Source: Flammeovirgaceae bacterium UBA5008 (GTDB lineage: Bacteria; Bacteroidota; Bacteroidia; Cytophagales; Cyclobacteriaceae). From it: a DNA stretch of 64,000 nt. A model generated the notes under the pieces. That model was not told the DNA's origin. It was given only the letters and a program-made list of their open reading frames with translations, and did not search any database. Where the stretch lies: assembly GCA_002398365.1 (NCBI GenBank), contig DGYK01000060.1:158011-222010 (forward strand), written 5' to 3'. Positions 1 through 8,930 of the stretch are shown here, in pieces. The position numbers and the translations under genes were made by a program. Position 1 is the stretch's first letter, and each line of letters begins with the position of its first letter.

Positions 1-1019
1 ATATTATTGGCTGATAAAAATATTACTTTCTTAGAGACACCCGATGCTTGAAAATAACCGTACACAGGTGTTGTGCTGTTGGTAGAAAAAATATTGGAAA
101 CAGGTTTGCCAACTGCAGGTTGAAATAAACTGCTAGCACCATCTTTTTGATCACGTACCGTCTTCCAAAATTGATAAGCAGATTTTGTCAGGCTCAGTTG
201 TTCTACTTTTACCATCGTTTTATCATAGAAGGGCCAAAATTCCACGGGTATAGTTCCGACATCAATTTTTTTGTATTGATTATTGGCTCCTGCATTCGTT
301 TCGCTGATATGTGGTTTATTATTGACTAAATCAGCCCAGCATTCACAGCACTCGCATGGTCTTACCGAGATCAGTTGATCGAATCGTATATCATAGATGT
401 GACCACTGCACGGTCGTGGATCTTTTTTTGGAGGTGGGGGAGGTTCTTCTGGCTTGGCTCCTAAAATAATATGCAATTCAGGCGAGGTGGTGACGCGATA
501 CGTTCCCGTAAGTCTCCATAGATAATAATTGTTGGTTTGGGCCTCTCCACGGGAGTCCATAAAAATCCTGAATTGATATTTTTGGGTGCCTTGCTCTGTA
601 TTGATCGTTTCGAAACTATAGTAAATACTATCTACGACTCCGGCAGAAGAAATTGTTTCTGGGGTTGACTCAAAAATGGTTCCATCGCGGAGTTCAATTT
701 TTACTTTGTACGATTTTCCTACTTCGCCCCTGATTCCTGCGGGGTTTGTTTGATATGTGCCGTTACTTACCTCTGTCAACGTTTCGGAGAATCCTAGATT
801 ATCAATTATCGACACGGATTGAGCCGAAACATTCAGTGGTGTGGATAGTTCATTTAGTTTTTGAGTGCGAGTTATTTTGATTGTATAAGGACCAGGCTCG
901 GTCGTAATTCGTCCGTCAACAACGAGCGTAGGTGCTGTGTCCAATAGGTCGTATTCAAACACATCAACACACGAGTCATGTAAGAGCAACAGACAAAATA
1001 TGTAAAGTGACCGTTTCAT
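1..1019 (-). CDS. DUF4249-family lipoprotein, third copy, C-terminus cut by window edge
   Basis: This reading frame starts at an ATG at 1019 and stays open to the left edge, so only about 339 residues are visible. The N-terminus is a lipoprotein signal ending in HDSC. It is a clear paralogue of the two genes before it: they share the VVDG-x-IT-x-x-PGPYT start, a YQFRIF segment in the middle, a C-x-C-C-x-C-W cysteine cluster and an SLFQPA-x-GK segment. This copy has a run of five prolines before the cysteine region that the others lack. Its ATG overlaps the stop codon of the preceding gene (ATGA), which suggests translational coupling. DUF4249 lipoproteins are common beside TonB receptors in Bacteroidota and their function is unknown. 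An outer-membrane partner role is inferred. Confidence 0.88.
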   Translation of the reverse strand, partial: MKRSLYIFCLLLLHDSCVDVFEYDLLDTAPTLVVDGRITTEPGPYTIKITRTQKLNELSTPLNVSAQSVSIIDNLGFSETLTEVSNGTYQTNPAGIRGEVGKSYKVKIELRDGTIFESTPETISSAGVVDSIYYSFETINTEQGTQKYQFRIFMDSRGEAQTNNYYLWRLTGTYRVTTSPELHIILGAKPEEPPPPPKKDPRPCSGHIYDIRFDQLISVRPCECCECWADLVNNKPHISETNAGANNQYKKIDVGTIPVEFWPFYDKTMVKVEQLSLTKSAYQFWKTVRDQKDGASSLFQPAVGKPVSNIFSTNSTTPVYGYFQASGVSKKVIFLSANN

Positions 1020-2194
1020 TTCCAATCAGCCGGTTTTTCGGTGGTAGAATGTCGAAAGGCAAGCAAACAAGATTCCCGCACTACAAATGGTTCGGTATAA
1101 TACTCATCAATAAGACTTTGAGGGTCGCCTGGTTTAGGAATATATCTCGGTGGCAGAGCGGGTGGGTCTGGTATAACTGCAGTACCTAATGGAATATCCA
1201 GATATGAAAGAAAAAAAACTTTTTTCGAGACAGAGGCTGCAAAGAAATAGCCTTGTACTTCTTCTTCGCCTGAAATCAGTCGAATGTTCGAGCGTGCCTT
1301 TCCAATCGCAGGCTGAAAGAGGCTTTGTGATCCTTCTTGTTGATCCTTTACTGTTTTCCAATAGGCATGGGCTGATTTGGAAAGACTCATCTGTTGAACG
1401 GTTACCATGGTTTTCTCCCAGAAGTACCAAAATTCCACTGGGATTACACCCATGTCCACTTTATTAAAGACAGCATTAGCTACAATGTAGTTGTCACTTA
1501 CATTTGCTTTACTGTCAACTTTGCTAGCCCAACACTGACAACATTCACATGGTTTTACATAACCCAATTTGCCGGTTTCTGGAATGACCACAAATCCACT
1601 GCATGGCCTTGGATCTTTAATAGGCGTTGGACGAAGCAATATGTGTAGCTCTGGTGAGGTAATTACTTTATAAGTGCCAATCAATTTCCACAGGAAATAG
1701 TTATCTCCTGTAGGGTTTCCGTGAGAATCCATGAATATCCTGAATTGATAACTCGAAATTCCTTTTTCTGAGACCACTTTTTCAAATTCAAAATAGGAGG
1801 TATCTACTCGGCCGGCCGGTGTAATTTTTTCCGGTGTGGATTGATAAATTTTTCCGTCATTTAATTCAATTCGAACGTAATAGGATTTTCCCATTTGCCC
1901 ACGTATTCCAGAAGAACTTGTTTGATATACTCCGGCATCTTTTTCTACAAGTTGTTCACTATTTCCCTCCGTGTCAAAAATAGATACGGACTTAGCGGTC
2001 ACTGTGCTGTAGGGTCTATATTCTGCGGTTCGTCTCGTTTTTGTTAATCGTATTGTATAAGGGCCGGGCGCATCAGTGATGAAGCCATCAACCACTAATT
2101 GTTGGTTATCATTACTGGAAGAATAATCAAGTACATCAATGCATGAATCGAACAGAATGAGGGTGGCAAACAATATGATTCGTTGTGCACGCAT
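1016..2194 (-). CDS. DUF4249-family lipoprotein, second copy
   Basis: A 392-residue protein with a short signal peptide ending in a lipoprotein cysteine (FDSC), so it is probably anchored in the outer membrane. The mature part begins with an acidic stretch and the VVDGFITDAPGPYT segment typical of DUF4249 proteins. A cysteine cluster C-x-C-C-x-C-W lies near the middle and could bind metal or form disulfides; that is inference. It follows the first DUF4249 copy by nine bases and overlaps the third copy by four bases (ATGA). Together with the receptor upstream it forms a four-gene operon. No enzymatic motif is visible and the ligand is unknown. Confidence 0.9.
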   Translation of the reverse strand: MRAQRIILFATLILFDSCIDVLDYSSSNDNQQLVVDGFITDAPGPYTIRLTKTRRTAEYRPYSTVTAKSVSIFDTEGNSEQLVEKDAGVYQTSSSGIRGQMGKSYYVRIELNDGKIYQSTPEKITPAGRVDTSYFEFEKVVSEKGISSYQFRIFMDSHGNPTGDNYFLWKLIGTYKVITSPELHILLRPTPIKDPRPCSGFVVIPETGKLGYVKPCECCQCWASKVDSKANVSDNYIVANAVFNKVDMGVIPVEFWYFWEKTMVTVQQMSLSKSAHAYWKTVKDQQEGSQSLFQPAIGKARSNIRLISGEEEVQGYFFAASVSKKVFFLSYLDIPLGTAVIPDPPALPPRYIPKPGDPQSLIDEYYTEPFVVRESCLLAFRHSTTEKPADWK

Positions 2195-2203
2195 GTCAAT
2201 AGA

Positions 2204-3292
2204 TTACCATGTGACGGGTTGTTCATTTTTAGAAAATGGAAAAGCGGATAAACATGATTCTGCAATTGGAGGCGGAGCACCTGGAATAGCACCAACTCCT
2301 ACAGGTATATCAGTTGGGTATAAGAAAAGTATTTTTTTGTTACTCGAGTAGGCCGAAAATAGTCCTTGCACTCCACCGGTTCCGGTTTTTATAGTCATAT
2401 TCGATGGCACTTTACCGATGGCCGGCTGGAAGAGACTGGAGCTTCCTGACTTTTGTTCTGCTATTGATTTCCAATAGGCATAGGCAGCTGGCGTCAGGCT
2501 AATTTGCTCCACTTGCAGTTGTACTTTTTCGAAGAAGGTCCAGTATTCAACCGGAACTAAACCTACTTCAATATTTTTGAATTGATTATTATTGATCAAT
2601 CGCGAATCACTTATGACAGGTATCGTATTTACTAAATCTACCCAGCAGGTGCAGCAGGTGCAAGGGCCTATTTGCTCTAGCTGTTTATTGTAGCCACTGC
2701 ATGCCGGAGGATCTGGAATTCGAGCTTCACCAGCCGTAACCGTCCTTAACTCGGGGTGCGTTTCTACTTTGTAGGTACCTGTAAACTTCCAACGATAATA
2801 ATTGTTGCCAGTTGGCTCACCAGTAGTATTAGCAAAAATTCTGAATTGATACTTTGGTGATCCGCTGAGAGGTTGATATTGTTCAAATGTGGTATAAACA
2901 TCATCTACTGATCCTGAAGGATTAATTTTTTCAGGACTTGATTCATATACATTTCCATCACGGGTTTCTACGCGTAAGGTGTATTCTCGTCCCACCACAC
3001 CTTGAATACCGGAAGGGCTTGTTTGAAAAGTTCCTTCATAAATTTCAGTTAGTATCTCTGAGTTACCCAAGTTGTCTGAAATAACCACTTTTGATGCAGA
3101 CACTGTTTTTGTGGCTGTAAAGTCTAATACTTTTCGGGTGCGGCTTAATTTAACTGTATAAGGTCCCGGTGCATCAGTGATCGAACCATCAACCACTAAT
3201 TGCGTGGCGGCATCAGCTGCATTGTAATCTATTCGGTCTACACACGAATCAATCAAGATCAGTACGGCAAGTAAAATGAATATCCTTTTCAT
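2204..3292 (-). CDS. DUF4249-family lipoprotein, first copy
   Basis: A 362-residue lipoprotein (signal ends in IDSC) directly behind the TonB receptor: the receptor stop codon TAA is followed with no gap by this ATG. It shares the DUF4249 layout of its two paralogues, including the PGPYT motif near residue 43, a YQFRIF strand and the cluster CTCCTCW. Three copies in a row imply local duplication followed by divergence, since many positions differ. The tight spacing suggests that receptor and lipoproteins are made together and may form one surface complex, by analogy with other receptor-lipoprotein pairs of Bacteroidota. The function is unknown. Confidence 0.9.
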   Translation of the reverse strand: MKRIFILLAVLILIDSCVDRIDYNAADAATQLVVDGSITDAPGPYTVKLSRTRKVLDFTATKTVSASKVVISDNLGNSEILTEIYEGTFQTSPSGIQGVVGREYTLRVETRDGNVYESSPEKINPSGSVDDVYTTFEQYQPLSGSPKYQFRIFANTTGEPTGNNYYRWKFTGTYKVETHPELRTVTAGEARIPDPPACSGYNKQLEQIGPCTCCTCWVDLVNTIPVISDSRLINNNQFKNIEVGLVPVEYWTFFEKVQLQVEQISLTPAAYAYWKSIAEQKSGSSSLFQPAIGKVPSNMTIKTGTGGVQGLFSAYSSNKKILFLYPTDIPVGVGAIPGAPPPIAESCLSAFPFSKNEQPVTW

Positions 3293-5989
3293 TTAGAATT
3301 TAACGCTATAAGTAATAGATGGTAAGATGGTTCCTATGATCGACAATTGGTAAGGCACCAACGTGCCGTTTGATGCTTCTTTGAAGAAAATCGTAAATGG
3401 ATTTTTTCTGCCATACACATTAAAGAGTGACAATGTCCATGTTCCATCGAAAAGCTTTTTACGCTTATGGCTTCCTTCTAGTACCAACGCTAAATCCAAT
3501 CGATGATAATCAGGAATGCGATACTCATTGCGGTCAGAGAAATTAGATACAGAAATGTTATCTACTGTAAATCCGGATAGCGGTGTAGTAACTGGTCGAC
3601 CGGTGCGATAGGTGAAGTTACCAGTGAAAAAGTATCTTCTGGAAATATTGTACTTCCATGAGATGTTAATCACATGTGGTTGATCAAAGTTGGAAGCATA
3701 TTCTTTGCCGTTGTTGATGGACTCAGATGCGGTTGGCCCTTGAATAGTCCGCAAAGATCGGGAGTAGGTGTAGCTGACTGAACCGGTCAATCGACCCAAC
3801 GATTTGGTGATTTGTGTTTCTACACCATAGGCGTTGCCTTTTCCTTGAAGCAAATCTGTTTCGATTTCTTGATTTAATATCAATCTTGCCCCGTCTTTGA
3901 AATCAAGAATGTTGTCAATGTTCTTTTGATAAAACTCGATAAACATATCATATGTTTTGTCTTTAGAAGTTCGGAAGTATCCGATCGAAAATTGATCTGC
4001 CATTTGCGGTTTAAAATAGTAACCGCTGGGTTGCCAAATGTCAATCGGTGTAATAGCCGTTGTATTGGTAACCAAATGCAAATATTGATAGATGCGGTTG
4101 TATCCGAATTTGACAGACGATGTTGGAGAAATAGAATACCGGAATGAAAAACGAGGCTCAAGGCCATTGTATGATTTGATCGTTTCACCGGACTTGTATT
4201 TAACGACATTGGTAAGGTTAGGTAATTCTAATGGCAAACCAGGCTTGTAGATGTTAACACTTCCCGGCCCAATTGAACTGAACATGCTGTAACGCACACC
4301 AGCCTCAATGTTTATTTTTTCATTCAGGTTATAGTTGTCACCTAAATAAATTCCGGTTTCCAAAGATTGCTGATCTTCAATTTGAATAAACTTGATATTA
4401 GAAATTGCTGAGGTTGGCTTTAACGTGCCCGGATTGAATCCATAATATTGGGCTTGAAGCCCCGCGGTGATTTTATGTTTACCCATCTGATATTGGATGC
4501 CTGTTTTGATAGACGGATAGGTAATTTTATAAGACAAGTTGAATCCGTTTGCCTGACTATCGTCTGTTACTTCATAGCCATAACTTCCAAAGCCGGCATG
4601 AATGTATCCGTTCAGTTTGCTATTAAAAATGTGGTCTAGCTGAACGGAACCAAGCAGGTTGTTCCATCGGTAAGTAGAATCTCCTTGAAGTTTAAATTGA
4701 TCGCGGCTCGCATATCCTGAAAAGGTTATTTTGGTTCGGTCGCTGAATTTATGAGATAGCTTCGTGGAAACATCGTAGAATGTAACCGAACTATTAGTCA
4801 AGTCGATGTAGTTGGTTCGAATAGAATTAATTAACCAATCGGAATAGGTTGTTCGGACAGAGGCAGCAAACGTAGTTTTGTTTTTTACAATCGGCCCGCC
4901 AATGTGAAAGTTGCTGGTGATTGCACCTATGCCGGCACCACCTTTCCATTTTTCATTATCACCTTCACGCGAATGAATATCGAGAACGGATGAAATTCTT
5001 CCGCCAAATTCAGCAGGTATCCCCCCACGATAGAAAGTTACATCGCGAACTGCCTCTGAGTTAAATGCTGAGAAGAAACCAAATACGTGCGAGCTATTGA
5101 AGATGGGCATACCATCATACAAAATCAGATTTTGATCAGCACTACCGCCCCGAACATTAAATCCAGAGGCCGCCTCCCCGGCAGTGGTTACACCCGGTAA
5201 CACTTGTATTTGTTTGATTAAATCAACTTCGCCCATGAAACTGGGGGATCGCTTAATTTCTTTCATACTTAATTCCACTCTACCGATATTGCTCGTAACG
5301 GCTTCGCGGTTGGCCCGGTCTTGTACCACTACTTCTTCTAGAACGGTCGGGATTTCTTCCAAATCCAAGTTGAGTTGCCCATCTGCATATGCTTTCAAAT
5401 TCACTACTTTCTCTTCATAGTTAACATAGGTCACGGTAACAATATGTTCTCCGGCAGGAACCTGCAATTGAAAATTACCCTGAACATCAGTGGACGCACC
5501 ACTGGATAAATTGGTAAAGTATACACTCGCGCCTACCAGTGCCTCACCGCCCTTTCCTTTTACACTACCTCGCACCCACACTTTTTTATTGCGTATGCCC
5601 AGTTCGGGTTTCCCAAACTGTGTTTCTTCAATTTTTTTCTGATCCCTCACAGCTGAATTCAATAAAGTGGTGTGTTGAATGGCTTGAGTTGGATCTTTTA
5701 CTAATACAATGGTATATCGGTCAAACTCCAGATAGTTCAAATCGCTTCCTAGAAATAAGTCTTTAAGTAAATACTGTAGCGTTTGACCAGCATAGTCTTT
5801 TTCAATGACAATGCCATTGATCCAATCTGGAAGAAAGAAGAAATTAACAGATTGGCTTTTTTCTAATTCTTCTAAATAAGATTGAAGGGTTTTGCCTTTC
5901 TCAGATCCATCCAGTTTATGTTCTAATACTGATTGACCTTGGGCCATCAATGCACCCAAAAGAAAGAAAGAAAAAATAAATGATTTCAT
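3293..5989 (-). CDS. TonB-dependent receptor with STN and carboxypeptidase-like N-terminal domains
   Basis: An outer-membrane receptor of 898 residues. I chose the ATG at 5989 because it gives a clean signal peptide (MKSFIFSFFLLGALMAQGQ); a TTG at 6016 would add nine residues ahead of it. Domains in order: an STN domain of about 80 residues, a carboxypeptidase-regulatory-like beta sandwich at roughly 140-220, a plug with the sequence VRGGSADQN, and a long beta barrel ending in VKF. The STN domain usually relays substrate binding to an anti-sigma factor, but no FecI or FecR gene is next to it. It is the first gene of an operon with three DUF4249 lipoproteins. A 23-bp palindrome lies 65 bases upstream of the start. 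The substrate is unknown. Confidence 0.93.
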   Translation of the reverse strand: MKSFIFSFFLLGALMAQGQSVLEHKLDGSEKGKTLQSYLEELEKSQSVNFFFLPDWINGIVIEKDYAGQTLQYLLKDLFLGSDLNYLEFDRYTIVLVKDPTQAIQHTTLLNSAVRDQKKIEETQFGKPELGIRNKKVWVRGSVKGKGGEALVGASVYFTNLSSGASTDVQGNFQLQVPAGEHIVTVTYVNYEEKVVNLKAYADGQLNLDLEEIPTVLEEVVVQDRANREAVTSNIGRVELSMKEIKRSPSFMGEVDLIKQIQVLPGVTTAGEAASGFNVRGGSADQNLILYDGMPIFNSSHVFGFFSAFNSEAVRDVTFYRGGIPAEFGGRISSVLDIHSREGDNEKWKGGAGIGAITSNFHIGGPIVKNKTTFAASVRTTYSDWLINSIRTNYIDLTNSSVTFYDVSTKLSHKFSDRTKITFSGYASRDQFKLQGDSTYRWNNLLGSVQLDHIFNSKLNGYIHAGFGSYGYEVTDDSQANGFNLSYKITYPSIKTGIQYQMGKHKITAGLQAQYYGFNPGTLKPTSAISNIKFIQIEDQQSLETGIYLGDNYNLNEKINIEAGVRYSMFSSIGPGSVNIYKPGLPLELPNLTNVVKYKSGETIKSYNGLEPRFSFRYSISPTSSVKFGYNRIYQYLHLVTNTTAITPIDIWQPSGYYFKPQMADQFSIGYFRTSKDKTYDMFIEFYQKNIDNILDFKDGARLILNQEIETDLLQGKGNAYGVETQITKSLGRLTGSVSYTYSRSLRTIQGPTASESINNGKEYASNFDQPHVINISWKYNISRRYFFTGNFTYRTGRPVTTPLSGFTVDNISVSNFSDRNEYRIPDYHRLDLALVLEGSHKRKKLFDGTWTLSLFNVYGRKNPFTIFFKEASNGTLVPYQLSIIGTILPSITYSVKF

Positions 5990-6053
5990 CAGCAAGGCTA
6001 AAGTTAAAGTCCACAACGGTCAAGAGTAGTAAAGATACAACCTCAAAGCCAAA

Positions 6054-6076
6054 TTTTAACCCAATTTGGGTTAAAA
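6054..6076. promoter_or_regulatory. Perfect 23-bp palindrome upstream of the receptor operon
   Basis: Two 11-base arms, TTTTAACCCAA and TTGGGTTAAAA, flank a single T and match perfectly. The site lies between the stop of the glutamate-synthase-like gene and the start of the TonB receptor, about 65 bases before the receptor ATG. The near absence of a loop and the lack of a clear T-run downstream favour a binding site for a dimeric regulator over a terminator. Which protein binds is unknown. Confidence 0.6.
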
Positions 6077-6123
6077 GCAGACAAAAACAGCTAGCCCAGC
6101 TATAAATTCTATTCTAAATTAAC

Positions 6124-7716
6124 TTAAGCTAATTCAAAACTTTCTGCGCTCGCTTTTTTCAGGTAGTCTTCATAATCAAAAGGAGCGTCCGCACCATCCA
6201 GAAGGCAACCATCTGGAATGGTAGGATAGATTTCTTCGTAAGTCTTCACAGTGTTCATGAACACGCGTCTGTAAACATGACTGCGATTAATTTTTTCAGG
6301 ATGATCTAGGCCGGATGCTCCAATCAACTCAACAAAACTTTCTACTGTATTTTTGTGATAATTGGCAACGCGTGTGGTTTTATCTTCTACTGCTAAGCCT
6401 TTCATGAAATAAGGATCTTGCGTAGCTACACCGGTAGGACAAGTGTTTTTGTTGCATTCTAAGGCTTGGATACAACCGAGGGCCATCATCATGGCTCGTG
6501 CTGTGTTGCATGTATCAGCTCCTAAGGCCATAGCCCTAACAATATGAAAGCCTGTAAGAATTTTGCCGGATGCAATGATTTTCATTTCGTTGCGGATACC
6601 AAAGCCGCGTAGCGAATTGTCTACAAAAGCAAGTGCATCCAGCAGCGGCATACCTACAAAATTGGTGAACTCCGGAGGCGCAGCACCGGTTCCACCTTCT
6701 CCACCATCTACAGTAATAAAATCGGGGTAGGTTTTTAGTTTTACCATGGCTTTGCAAATGGATAAGAATTCACTTTTGCGACCTACACATAATTTAAAAC
6801 CGACCGGTTTACCACCGGAGAGTTCTCTCAGTTTTTTTACGAAAAGAATTAATTCAGTTGGTGTGCTAAAAGCGCTGTGATACGGTGGAGAGAAAACGGT
6901 TGTACCCGGTTTCACTAATCGAATGGCGGCTATCTCCGGTGTATTTTTTGCTGCTGGTAAAATACCTCCATGCCCAGGCTTGGCGCCTTGAGATAATTTG
7001 ATTTCAATCATTTTCACATTTGGCTTGGTGGCATTTTTTTGAAATGCATCTCCGGAAAAATTTCCATCTTCCGTTCGTGCACCAAAGTAACCGGTTCCTA
7101 TTTGCCAGATGATATCTCCGCCTGGTTCTAAATGATAGGGACTCAATCCACCTTCGCCTGTGTTATGTGCAAAGCCACCCATTTTTGCGCCACCATTCAA
7201 TGCCAACACTGCGTTTTTACTAAGTGAACCGAAGCTCATGGCCGATACATTTAGGACACTCATGTCATACGGCTGTGTGCATTCTTTGCCACCAAAACGA
7301 ACACGTGGATTGTGATCCATTTTATGAAAATCTTTGGGCGAAATAGAATGCGTCATCCACTCATAACCTTCTGCATACACATCCAATTGAGTGCCAAATG
7401 GAATCGTATCGATTTGTTTTTTTGCCCGCTGATAAATCACCGAACGCTCGTTGCGATTGATAGGTGAACCGTCCGTATCGGACTCCACAAAATATTGCTG
7501 AATTTTAGGCCGAAGATCTTCAAACACATACCGCAATCTGCCCAAAACCGGAAAATTACGTCTGATGGATTGTCTTACTTGGATCATATCGACAACGCCC
7601 ATGTAAATGATGGGGCCAACCAATAAAAACCCGAAGAGGGCATCGATCCAATAAAATGACCAGGCAATTAACAGGGCACTGGTAACAATGCTGAAAATCA
7701 CAAATAATTTTCTCAT
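6124..7716 (-). CDS. FMN-binding glutamate synthase family protein, membrane-anchored
   Basis: A 530-residue protein carrying the FMN-binding alpha/beta-barrel domain of glutamate synthase without the amidotransferase domain. Recognisable motifs are NTGEGGLSPYH, KPGHGGILPAAKN, DGGEGGTGAAP and a C-x5-C-x4-C cluster (CIQALECNKNTC) that binds a 3Fe-4S centre in GltB. The ATG at 7716 is preferred over a TTG at 7740. It places one or two hydrophobic helices in the first 45 residues, so the protein is probably tethered to the inner membrane. Stand-alone proteins of this family are common in Bacteroidota, and their electron donor and true substrate are not settled. It may be ammonia-dependent, or not a glutamate synthase at all. 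Confidence 0.9.
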   Translation of the reverse strand: MRKLFVIFSIVTSALLIAWSFYWIDALFGFLLVGPIIYMGVVDMIQVRQSIRRNFPVLGRLRYVFEDLRPKIQQYFVESDTDGSPINRNERSVIYQRAKKQIDTIPFGTQLDVYAEGYEWMTHSISPKDFHKMDHNPRVRFGGKECTQPYDMSVLNVSAMSFGSLSKNAVLALNGGAKMGGFAHNTGEGGLSPYHLEPGGDIIWQIGTGYFGARTEDGNFSGDAFQKNATKPNVKMIEIKLSQGAKPGHGGILPAAKNTPEIAAIRLVKPGTTVFSPPYHSAFSTPTELILFVKKLRELSGGKPVGFKLCVGRKSEFLSICKAMVKLKTYPDFITVDGGEGGTGAAPPEFTNFVGMPLLDALAFVDNSLRGFGIRNEMKIIASGKILTGFHIVRAMALGADTCNTARAMMMALGCIQALECNKNTCPTGVATQDPYFMKGLAVEDKTTRVANYHKNTVESFVELIGASGLDHPEKINRSHVYRRVFMNTVKTYEEIYPTIPDGCLLDGADAPFDYEDYLKKASAESFELA

Positions 7717-7812
7717 AGGGAATAAGCAGTTATATCCCAAATATAGGTTTTTAAGGCTGAATAAACTGACCTCAGATTTAGTTTTTTGAGACGTTCAATC
7801 GATGGAATCGGA

Positions 7813-8403
7813 TCAAGCGGTACGCAAATGCACAAGCCCTTTACTCTTATGCATTTTCACTTCAAAGTGCTGTAGCATGAAAGTGTTCATCCGGTTTTCA
7901 GCTAGCGTCAATAGCTTTTCATCTTGGCGTGAGGGCAGGAAGACAGTCACATCCAACACAGCTTGTACAAACAATTCTTGCTGACAGAACCGATGAACGG
8001 ATTCCTTAAAAAATTGAGTCCAATCCTCTCTGTACTTTTCGGAATGATCTCGGCCATCCCAAACAAATTCCAATTGACTATCACCCCATTTGTACCGATA
8101 TACTCCCGCTACATTCTGATAAAAAACTTCCAGTGGCTGAAGATTAAGAAGTTTGTAATTCTGAATTTTTAGTGAGAATGCATCTTGAAGGCCAAGTGGA
8201 TTTCGTTGGTATTCGTAGGCTTCCTTCACCCGATCAAAAAGGTAAAAGAGCAATTTATCTTGTAAGGCAAGCTGAGCCTCTTCGAGAAGATAGTTTTTGT
8301 CTAGCGGAAAAAATTTGCGTAGCACCGGCAGATCGTTTGGCAAAAGTAATAAAATTAGTGTTGTATTACTCACCGTTCTTAGGTTAATTACTGATTCAAT
8401 CAT
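7813..8403 (-). CDS. Hypothetical protein
   Basis: A 196-residue protein that I do not recognise. It is soluble, rich in aromatic and charged residues, and has no signal peptide, apart from a short LILLLLPND hydrophobic run near residue 16. It contains the segment RYKWGDSQLEFVWDGRDHSEKYRED. The ATG at 8403 lies only seven bases from the ATG of the divergent haem-binding gene at 8411, so the two promoters must overlap the coding sequences or one start is further in. The coding assignment rests on frame length and the absence of a better alternative on either strand. Confidence 0.65.
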   Translation of the reverse strand: MIESVINLRTVSNTTLILLLLPNDLPVLRKFFPLDKNYLLEEAQLALQDKLLFYLFDRVKEAYEYQRNPLGLQDAFSLKIQNYKLLNLQPLEVFYQNVAGVYRYKWGDSQLEFVWDGRDHSEKYREDWTQFFKESVHRFCQQELFVQAVLDVTVFLPSRQDEKLLTLAENRMNTFMLQHFEVKMHKSKGLVHLRTA

Positions 8404-8410
8404 TCAGCCC

Positions 8411-8854
8411 ATGACAAAAAGAAACAAAATTCTGTTGGCAATTGCGCTTATCCTTGTTGCCATTCAAGTAATCCGACCTGCTCGAAACACCGGTGAAGCC
8501 ATTGGTCCCAATGACATTTCAAAAGCGTACCAAGTTCCATCAGAAATACATACTGTGTTACAGCAATCGTGTTACGATTGCCATAGTAACAAAACCAACT
8601 ATCCGTGGTATGTCAATATTCAACCCATTGGATGGTGGCTGCAAAGTCACATCAACGATGGAAAGCGCCATCTCAATTTTTCCGAATACGGAACCTATCC
8701 TGAGAAAAAAGCCAAACATAAGTTTGAAGAGATTGAGGATGCAGCTACCAATGGCTGGATGCCGATGGAAAGCTATTTATGGATGCATCCGGAAACGAAG
8801 TTGACACCCGATCAATCAAAAGCAATTTCTCAATGGGCTGGAGCTTTAAAGTAA
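8411..8854 (+). CDS. Haem-binding domain protein with one CxxCH motif
   Basis: A 147-residue protein with an N-terminal hydrophobic anchor (ILLAIALILVAIQVI) and one c-type haem motif, CYDCH, near residue 52. It matches the family of small haem-binding-domain proteins found in Bacteroidota, which carry SCYDCHSN followed by a YPWY segment. It probably faces the periplasm and holds one covalently bound haem. I chose the ATG at 8411 because the reading frame continues upstream only through sequence that overlaps the divergent gene and adds no domain. The redox partner is unknown. A hairpin at 8874-8898 follows. Confidence 0.85.
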   Translation: MTKRNKILLAIALILVAIQVIRPARNTGEAIGPNDISKAYQVPSEIHTVLQQSCYDCHSNKTNYPWYVNIQPIGWWLQSHINDGKRHLNFSEYGTYPEKKAKHKFEEIEDAATNGWMPMESYLWMHPETKLTPDQSKAISQWAGALK

Positions 8855-8873
8855 CGTAGTCTTTTCAAAAAGA

Positions 8874-8898
8874 AAGTCAGGCTGCTGAGGCCTGACTT
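8874..8898 (-). terminator. Hairpin between convergent genes
   Basis: Arms AAGTCAGGC and GCCTGACTT (nine pairs, seven-base loop). On the minus strand the hairpin is followed by a T-rich run (TTTCTTTTT), so it should terminate the M14 peptidase transcript. On the plus strand the downstream run is weaker. Confidence 0.65.
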
Positions 8899-8930
8899 CT
8901 AAGTTTCATTTAACAATTTAAGGTTCTTCG

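Noticed and set aside
932..1648. Several plus-strand frames opposite the DUF4249 genes
   Set aside because: They sit across conserved lipoprotein frames, lack signals and have no continuity with neighbours.
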